From Cyclostephanos tholiformis (taxonomy: Eukaryota; Bacillariophyta; Thalassiosirophyceae; Thalassiosirales; Thalassiosiraceae), in assembly GCA_036939975.1 (NCBI GenBank), contig JALLPB010000105.1, positions 1 to 23,863 of the forward strand: DNA of 23,863 nucleotides, written 5' to 3'. This document shows positions 17,210 through 23,863 of the stretch, in pieces. Every line of letters begins with the position of its first letter. Positions within the stretch are counted from its first letter, which is position 1. A program made the translations under genes and the position numbers. The notes beneath the pieces are model-generated. The model was not told the DNA's origin. It did not search any database and worked only from the letters and a program-made list of their open reading frames with translations.

Positions 17210-19908
17210 TCATCCATACGTCAATTCTATGGGTGACCTTCGACTTATTATTCTTTTCACTGGAATTGCTTTGTAGACGGCTTGATTTGTAACTAAATCA
17301 CAGTATGGGTAGAGGGATGACATTGATATATCTTTTGGCGGAGCAACATTTTCCTTGGAGATGAACCTTCGTTTGACATAGTTTCCCCAAATCTTAACGC
17401 TACAATCATCGCTCAAATCTTCATCGACGTTATGCTCATGAGTTTTGCAACTCCAATTTGCAAGATGCGGCCCGATCTCGCTAGTATCGAGACAAAATAC
17501 CCCCACGCGGCATTGCTTCATGCGCCAATTCAACGCAAGTGAGCCGGACCACCTTTGCAACGAAGATGCATCACTGCACGACGGATGTTGTACCCATTGA
17601 ATTTCGCTGTACGATTGATCGAACAGATTCACCTCAACGAACACCCCCAATGCTGATGGGACCTTCTTCGATGAATGAATCATCTTCTCCTTGTTAGAGA
17701 ATGTCACAACAAGTATGACTTTGAGCGCGTCCGGCGACGCACTAATGAGATTATAAGAATGCTCGGGCATAAAAAACACCTTCTCGTTGTGATAAGGACT
17801 TTTTTTGAACAGAGACGATTGCCGCCGGCGGCAGATAATGTCATTGAGCAACGCATCAACACTCAGATACGCTTCGAATTCTACATTCAAGCCTTCCGAA
17901 TGCTTTGCCACGTCCCTCTCGTCAATGGCACGATATCCCGTCAATGTATCTGTCAAGCACTCCTGCCAGGACCCTTCAGTCGGTGCAACAATATCATTTC
18001 GTCTCGGTCGAATTGGATTGGGAACATTCCTGAAGATGGAGTTGCTAGCCTCATTAGCACAAACCTCTTCGTTATCTCCAACGCTTTCGGCTGTCGTTAT
18101 CCAGGTAATCCTAAAGCCATCGTCTTCGTCGTTGAATAGCATGTATGCCGAGAGAGCACGGCGAAAATAGTCGCACAGATATGGGGCGAAGGTAGAGTCG
18201 ACGCTGTCTTCCTTCAAGACTTTCATCGTGAAATCCTTCGTCCCTGTAGGAATCGCAGTCGTTGGCCACAGCGCATTTCGAATTGTGAATGATTTCCCAC
18301 CTCCGATTCTTACATTGTTCAAACGAAGCGATTTCGTCATCGTAGATCTGTCGAAATCCACGGCTCCCCGCCTAGGCGTATCGAAAACGACAATCGTACC
18401 CAGTATATCTTCGTCCTATTTCGTTTGAGGAAAAGGACGGTATTCAGGGGCAACCCTAATACGGTAGCGACCAAAAAAATATATTCGCTGAATCAGAAAA
18501 TGCGTACCTGCATCGCGGGCGATCCCGAGAAATTTAAAGGGCTGCTGTGCGTCCACCCGCTTGTGATATGTTGAATAAATGCAACACCTACCGATTCACT
18601 CATCAGTATTTGAACTGGTAATTCTGCAGCCGGTGACGCGTGTTCACTGTGGTTCACGAATGATGGGGCGATGATTCTATTCGCAGCTGAGGGCATGGAG
18701 CTGCCAAAATAATTATGAATAAGCGCATCAAAAGCTCACCTATCTTTCATGAAACATTTGCCGTGTAGCAAAGGAACGGTTTGAAGTAGGGGTGAAGCAA
18801 TTTGAGGCGTCTTGTCGACAAGCTCATGATTCTCGATTTGCCGCAATCGTGCTGGGCTAGGAACTCCTATCGTACGGGGAAAAAATGATTGCGTTACTAC
18901 TTACTGCGAGATGGCCCGTAAATCGTATGCCACGGTATGTAAGGCAGATGCTCACCGTAGAATTTGATCGAAAGGTACGGACATCTCGAATCGTCGTCGC
19001 CGCTGCCGACCCCTATCAAAAATCCACCCCAGCGATCTATGGCGAGAATTCTGGACGATTGCATCAGGGGTGACAAGGGTGGATGATTATGCCGGGCTTT
19101 GATATCGTGGATTTATGAAAGGAACTGCGACTTACGCATCCAAGAGTGGAGTCCTAAGTTTGGAGAAGGGAATCATTCGACGACCGTAAGGTCTCCATGC
19201 TTGTGAACGCGCTCGACTTATGCCCTTGATGCTCGTGGCGGTAGCTGCCGTCGTGGAATACCCGTCGTCGTCGTCTTTGTCGTCGTCGTTGTCGTCGTCA
19301 TCACCTCCTACGTCCGTTTTGAGTATTCGAGAATTCCACTGAGATGATGATGCCGATGATTCATTCACGTATGAAATATTATTTCGTGACCGTCGTCGCT
19401 TGTAACCGACTTCTCGTAGGTGGAGTAGGACAGGTAACGACCTCGAAATGTCCCCCCCCCCGGCCTTCCTCGTCGGCATCTTGTCCTCGTTCGTGTCGAC
19501 CAGCTTCCTCGACGTGGGATACTCATATTCCCCATAATGGACACGACGTTGCCCCTTCCCAATATCCGGACCCCAATAGCTCAAGAAGTATGCATCCACC
19601 TCCCTTTCCAACTCGGCATCCTGTCGACTTACTAAGTCGGTCGACGAACCACGAGCGGCGTTGCGAGGCCGCTCGGTCTCAGTCGGGTGGTTTTTCTTCC
19701 GTCGCCTTCGCCGACTGTGACCGGCGGGCGGCGGCGCATCGCAATAATCCATGGACATCATTGGGAAGACGATGCCAGCAAGTCCATAACCCAATTTCCG
19801 GCCGCGGCGGGGCAGGGGGGCGAGGGTGGGAAGTAGGCGAAAGCCAGTATTGAGGACTCCCAATACTGGAATTGGGTGACGCACTGACCGAATTCCGACG
19901 ACATCCAT
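17210..19908 (-). CDS. Five-exon gene, protein of unknown function (797 residues)
   Basis: Exons read on the minus strand are 19908-19136, 19050-18956, 18866-18740, 18700-18508 and 18415-17210 (TGA). The introns are 85, 89, 39 and 92 bp, all GT-AG (donors GTAAGT, GTGAGC, GTGAGC, GTACGC), and their phases agree exactly. The junctions give continuous sensible protein: LLDA-ILAIDRWGGFLIGVG, KFYG-VPSPARLRQ, MKDS-SMPSAANRI and PAMQ-DEDILGTIVVFD. The first 257 residues are basic and low complexity, with Arg/Lys runs at 66-72 and Asp-rich 203-215. The rest is ordinary globular sequence with no domain I recognise. The best start is the ATG at 19906-19908, but Met50, 51 or 53 are alternatives. It is convergent with the exonuclease gene and divergent from the plastid-protein gene. 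Exon 5 is less GC-rich than its neighbours. Splicing is predicted, not observed. Confidence 0.75.
18701..18739 (-). other. Predicted 39-nt intron 3 of the unknown five-exon gene
   Basis: On the minus strand GTGAGCTTTT begins and TTTTGGCAG ends a 39-base interval between two well-behaved exons. Its length is a multiple of three, but reading through it meets TGA at once (AGG TGA), so it must be removed for the protein to continue. Phase 2 splicing gives MKD-S-SMPS. This is much shorter than the other introns in the window (85-482 bp). Confidence 0.6.
19844..19869. repeat. Perfect 9-bp inverted repeat near the 5' end of the unknown gene
   Basis: CCAGTATTG (19844-19852) pairs exactly with CAATACTGG (19861-19869) around the 8-base loop AGGACTCC. 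It begins about 40 bp downstream of the assigned ATG at 19908. If the true start is the Met cluster near 19753-19761, the hairpin would instead lie in the 5' UTR. A regulatory role is possible but unproven. Confidence 0.4.
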
Positions 19909-20063
19909 TCACAAAACACATCACACACACAAAAAAAAAATAAACATCAAACAACAACATGTTGTGTCCAGAGCGCAAGCGGAAGCCTTATATCAGACCG
20001 TCAATAATAACAGTCTACCAACAGACTCGCGATCTTCGCGCTCGCCGCTGCAACCGCCGAAAT
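19909..20063. promoter_or_regulatory. Divergent promoter and 5' UTR region
   Basis: The interval separates the starts of two divergent genes (155 bp, or 50 bp if the plus-strand gene begins at the upstream ATG 19959). It includes an AC/A-rich tract at about 19917-19957 (ACACACACAAAAAAAAAATAAACATCAAAC broken into short runs) that may keep the region open. No specific factor site can be named. Confidence 0.4.
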
Positions 20064-21250
20064 ATGCTCCTAACTCGAATAATATCGATCGCCTCGGCCC
20101 TCGGACTGTCGTCGGAGTGCCATGCCTTCACGACGGGCGATGGCAGCACGACCAAATCGCCGACGACGGCCTCGCGATCGTCATTACTCCAGACGTCGGC
20201 GACGACGATGAATGCCGCGGTCGGAAACTTGCACGGACAATCGTCGTGCTTCCTCCCGCTATTGCAAAACGATGAAGATTACATCGCTCCGCGGATTGTT
20301 CAGGTGCGTCCGTTCTTGCGTCCGCCCGTTGTGTGTATTTCGTTTTTTAGTGTCTTGTTTTCTGTCGGGTGCGACGAAATCGATATTTGCCGACTTTACG
20401 GTAAAATTATATTTTTTTCCATTGCGCAAGGAAGGAGCAAAACGAAGATCCACCCCGACGTGTCGTTTGTTGTTATTGACGTCAAATGTGTGTCAGGTAG
20501 TTGTCGTTTTTATTTGATTTTTGAATCGACTTTTTCGTCGATCAAGCGGTGGGCGAGAGAGGATTGAAGCAGATGTACGAAGCCAATGATTAACAATCGT
20601 AAAAAAAAAAAAAAACAATTAGATGACGATCTGAATCTCATGTGTTGATTATCACGATAAGGGATTTATATGATGGCTTCGTACACTGCTCGTGGAAAGG
20701 GATCGTGCGAAATAACTCTCAACGTCAAATTCATATTCGGCTCATGATCTTATTCTTTCTCATTCCTTCATTCGGTACCACTTAGATTGCTGGTGCTTAC
20801 CCTGGGGTAGATATAGAAACCTACCTCGCCCTCTCCTCCGAACCTTCGGCGATATTAGGGCAATGGAACTACGATTTCTCCGACCCCAACGGACCCCAGA
20901 TGGGCACGGTCGCGCTCCCTGGCATGACCTCAGTCTACGAAACGGAAGACCCGGTTGTCATTATTGCGGACCATATTTCATTGGGAGTACAGCTCCCGCC
21001 GGCAATAACCGAAGCCGTGGATTTAATAGTTTTGTGCGATAGGGCAAGGACGCATTTCGCCGAAAGGAAATTTTTGGTCTTGGAGTTGGATGACAATCCG
21101 GGAGTGGTGACAATTGCCGCCTTCGGGAGTAAGATGGAGATGCCCCCGAATGCGAAGATTTTGGGGCATGTAACATTGGTGCAAATTCCCTGGTTGCCAA
21201 ATATGCAAAAGAAAAAATCTGGATTCATGGAAGAAGATGAGTTGTTTTAG
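20064..21250 (+). CDS. Small, probably plastid-targeted protein of unknown function
   Basis: Two exons, 20064-20303 and 20786-21250 (TAG), are joined by a 482-bp phase 0 intron (donor CAG/GTGCGT, acceptor CACTTAG), giving 234 residues. The start at 20064 gives MLLTRIISIASALGLSSECH-A-F-TT: a signal peptide ending at Ala21/Phe22, then a Ser/Thr-rich transit segment. This is the ochrophyte plastid presequence pattern with Phe at +1. An upstream in-frame ATG at 19959 would add 35 basic residues and spoil the signal peptide. The mature part reads YIAPRIVQ-IAGAYPGVDIETYLALS, WNYDFSDPNGPQMGTVALPG, VVIIADHISLGVQLPPAITE, VDLIVLCDRARTHFAERKFL and ends in MEEDELF. It has no membrane segment and no metal-site motif. 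I cannot name the family. The even, ungapped wording suggests a conserved soluble stromal protein. Confidence 0.82.
20304..20785 (+). other. Intron of the plastid-protein gene
   Basis: GTGCGT follows CAG (Gln80) and CACTTAG precedes ATT GCT GGT. At 482 bp it is the longest intron in the window and is AT-richer than the exons, with an A14 run near 20601. A further small exon inside cannot be excluded, but the direct junction RIVQ-IAGAYPG already reads naturally. Confidence 0.75.
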
Positions 21251-21940
21251 GTTTGGGGTGATACGAATAATTATTTCAAACTGATGATGGGAAGGATGAT
21301 TAATTTAATTTGGTTGGCGTTCGACACCCCACAATAATACCTTGTTAGAACTAAGAAATGACAAAGCGTCTGCATTTTCATCACTTGTTGAAGTAACTTG
21401 TTCATCAATCGTTTTCCATTTTATTTACGTTAGTGGTTGTCAATATTTACTACCATACTGAGGTAATTAAGTTGCACAAGTGATGATGTTTCCTTTTTCT
21501 ACCTACATCATTAGTAATCTCTTGTCATGTTAAACTCAGCAACTCCTCTCTTTTTATTATGCTATGGGCCATGAAAAAGCTAGCCCACAATCTGTCAAGT
21601 CCCAACCAACCTGGAAATCTATTTACTTTAGATATGTAACCTCTATCATGTGTAATTGATTATAATAATAACATCTTTTTCAGTTTATTATTTGTTCATT
21701 CCCTCCTTTATGAGGTTTGCTTCCAGTGGCTTGAAACTTGAATGGCAGCACACTTAACTCTTCTCTCCTTCAGCAACAGAGCCAAGTGAATAGACTGAAG
21801 CTCAGACATATGCTATGATTTGAGTTGTCCATTCTTTGGAATGGCCTTGTCTACTTTCATCTGAAGAATCTTGTTCAACTGTTTGACGTCTAGCCTTAAA
21901 TCTCATTGTGGTTGTAGCTTCAGCACATCCTCACACTGCT
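21251..21940. other. AT-rich intergenic DNA, no gene seen
   Basis: There are no open frames of note, no RNA gene and no recognisable repeat over about 690 bp. CG dinucleotides almost vanish after about 21430, which marks the end of the gene island. The first 100 bp presumably hold the 3' UTR of the plastid-protein gene. Confidence 0.5.
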
Positions 21941-23800
21941 ATATGCCCATCCAAAACATATTAAGGTACTCAAACACTTAATATACATCCAATATGAGTT
22001 GGGATGCAGTCAGAAGTGGTTTCCAGCCTCAATCATGACACCACAATATCATTTTGGTTCCGCCTTGCCCCGATTTCACAAAAGTTGGCCCCAAACACCT
22101 GCACAGTTATAACAATGTAAGGATGTGCTCATATGCCTATCTACAACATATGAAGGTGCTCAAGCACTTTATATACATCCAATATGTATGTAGGGTGCAT
22201 GCAGTGGGGGTTTACAGCCTCAACCATGACACCACAACATCATTTTGGCTCCACCTTACCCCAATATCACAAAATTTGGCCCCCACCTCCACAAGTATAA
22301 TAGTGTAAGGATTGACCCATATGCCCATCAATAGCATTTAATGTGCTCAAACACTTTATATCCATCCAATATGAATGTGGGATGCACTCAGTGGTGATTA
22401 ACAGCCTCAACCAGGACAATCATTTTGGCAAAGCCTTCGGCCCATGCCTTTGCAAGTGTAACAGGACAGTGTAAGGATGCACCTATATGCCCATCCATAG
22501 CATACGAAGGTGCTCAAAAACTTCATGTACATCATCATGAATATGGCATACTGTCAGCAAGGGTTTTCAGCCTCAACCATGATGCCACAACACTATTTTG
22601 GATCCACCTTGCCCCAATTTCCTAAAATTTGGCCCCAACCTGCTGAGAAATAACGGGGTAAAGATGCACCCACAGGCCCATCCATAGCATATAAAGGTGC
22701 TCAAACACTTCATATTCATCCAACATGGATGTGTGATGCAGTCAGCGGTAGTTTCCAGCCTCAACCAGGACACCATAACATCATTTAAGCTCCACCTTAA
22801 CCCAATTTCACAAATTTTGGCCCCCAACACCTGCACAGGTATAACAGTGTAGGGATGTACCCATATGCCCCGCTATAACATATGAAGGTGCTCAAACACT
22901 TTATATACATCTAATATGGATGTGGGATGCAATGAGTGTGGGCTTACAGCCAATGTAAGGGGGCACCCATATGTCCATCCATAGCATATGAAGGTGCTCA
23001 AACACTTTATATCCATCCAACATGGATGTGTGATGCATGCAGTGGTGGTTTCCAGCCTCAACCATGACACCAACATCATTTAAGCTCCAAGTTACCCCAA
23101 TTTTCCAAAATTTGGCCCCCAACACCTGCAAAGGCATAACAGTGTAAGGATGCACTCATATGTCCATCCATAGCATATGAAGGTGCTCAAACACTTTACA
23201 TACATCCAACATGAATGTGGGATCCTGTCAGCAGGGGTTTTCAGCCTCAACCATGACACCACAATATCATTTTGGTTCCATTTTACTCCAATTTCCCAAA
23301 AGTTGGCCCTCACCTCCACAGGTATATAACAATGTAAGGATGCACCCAACACTTTATATACATCTAGTATTGATGTTGAATGCTGCCTAGCAGTTATCAT
23401 CAGACTTGAGTCTCAATCATGACACCACAATGTCATTTTGGCTCTGCCATACACACCCTAATTTCCCAAATTGAACACCACCTGCACAGGTGTAACAACA
23501 GTGTAATGATGCACCAATATGACCATCTACAACATGTACATGTGCTCAAACACTTTATATACATCCAATATGGATACTATAGTGCCTCAACCATGTCATC
23601 ACATTGCCATGTTTGACCCAAAAGATCACTCCCACCTCAACAGGTATAACAGTATAAGGATGCACCCATATGCACATCCACTGCAAATGAAGATACTTAA
23701 ACACTTTATCTACATCCAATATGGATTTGGCATGAATCAGTGGTGGTTTACAGCATCTCAACCGGGATACTGCAACATCATTTTAGCTCCGCTTTACTCC
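21941..23800. repeat. Satellite-like tandem array, unit about 188 bp, ten to eleven copies
   Basis: Units begin with ATATGCCCATCC-like words at 21941, 22131, 22319, 22485, 22672, 22863, 22969, 23158, 23517 and 23668. A front-truncated unit starts near 23346. Intact spacings are 187-191 bp; shorter ones (106, 151, 166) reflect internal deletions. Each unit contains, in order, AAGGTGCTCAAACACTT, TATACATCCAATATGGATG, CAGCCTCAACCATGACACC, ATCATTTTGG, TTTGGCCCC, CACCTGCACAGG and AACAGTGTAAGGATG. Copies differ by perhaps 10-20 percent. The best copies contain the hairpin CATCC-AAYAT-GGATG. The array has almost no CG dinucleotides. Confidence 0.92.
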
Positions 23801-23802
23801 TG

Positions 23803-23863
23803 CCAAAGTCATTGCCATTGCCATCGCCATCCCCATCGCCATTGCCATCGCCATCGCCATTGC
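23803..23863. repeat. GCCATY hexamer microsatellite at the right edge
   Basis: From about 23813 the sequence is an uninterrupted run of GCCATT, GCCATC and CCCATC hexamers that continues past the window end. It replaces the last satellite unit after about 130 bp of that unit. The plus-strand translation of one frame would be a monotonous Ala-Ile or His-Arg-like repeat, so coding is unlikely. Confidence 0.85.

Noticed and set aside
18362..18415. GTG at 18359-18361 as the start of a separate 383-residue gene
   Set aside because: Coding sense continues upstream to a good acceptor at 18416-18417 in the correct phase with the previous exon, so it is an internal exon and not a start.
19679..19978. 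Minus-strand frame starting MRSGHNMLLFDVYFFFVCVM, resembling a signal peptide
   Set aside because: It would need an extra splice to join the five-exon gene and none is evident. Its hydrophobic part comes from the AC/A-rich promoter tract. It remains a weak alternative first exon.
22573..23400. Minus-strand open stretches with the recurring wording KCLSTFICYGW in the satellite array
   Set aside because: The unit length is near 189 (63 codons), so peptides recur, but indels change the frame between units and stops separate them. This is a by-product of the repeat, not a coding repeat.

Overview
The window looks like a nuclear contig from a stramenopile alga, most likely a centric diatom. Four things point there: remnants of diatom-type Ty1/copia retroelements, short GT-AG introns with GTGAG or GTAAG donors, a nuclear gene whose leader looks like the bipartite ochrophyte plastid presequence (signal peptide, then an A/F junction), and Asp-, Ser- and His-rich low-complexity insertions encoded by GAT and TCG trinucleotide runs. 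The species cannot be named from the sequence.

Layout. Positions 1-12190 are repeat territory. They hold a small palindromic GTCG/CGAC cluster (1-90), a broken copia element on the minus strand (about 93-2540), a second, unrelated and CpG-richer copia fragment on the plus strand (about 2541-4522), a degenerate GCCATA-type array (about 4650-5000), then about 7 kb of decayed DNA. That stretch contains an unrecognised coding relic (5403-5699), a dispersed inverted repeat, a local duplication (8135-8338) and the RNase H end of a third copia element (about 9175-9556).

Positions 12190-21250 form a compact gene island of four genes. (1) A peptide chain release factor 2 on the minus strand (12192-14192), with SPF and GGQ motifs. 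(2) Divergent from it across 198 bp, a three-exon gene (14391-17103) encoding a REX4-type DEDDh 3'-5' exonuclease fused to a NYN (PIN-like, YacP/Rae1-like) domain. (3) Convergent with that, a five-exon minus-strand gene of unknown function (17210-19908) with an apparent 39-nt intron. (4) Divergent from gene 3, a two-exon gene for a small, probably plastid-targeted protein of unknown function (20064-21250).

Positions 21251-23863 are again repeats: AT-rich DNA without a visible gene, a satellite of about 188 bp in ten or eleven copies, and a GCCATY hexamer microsatellite running off the end.

How the genes relate: the release factor acts at the ribosomal A site. The NYN domain of its divergent neighbour resembles a family that includes the A-site mRNA endonuclease Rae1. 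This link is speculative, but the fusion protein is the most unusual object in the window. The gene island is rich in CG dinucleotides and most of the repeat flanks are nearly without them, which suggests methylation-driven decay of silenced repeats.
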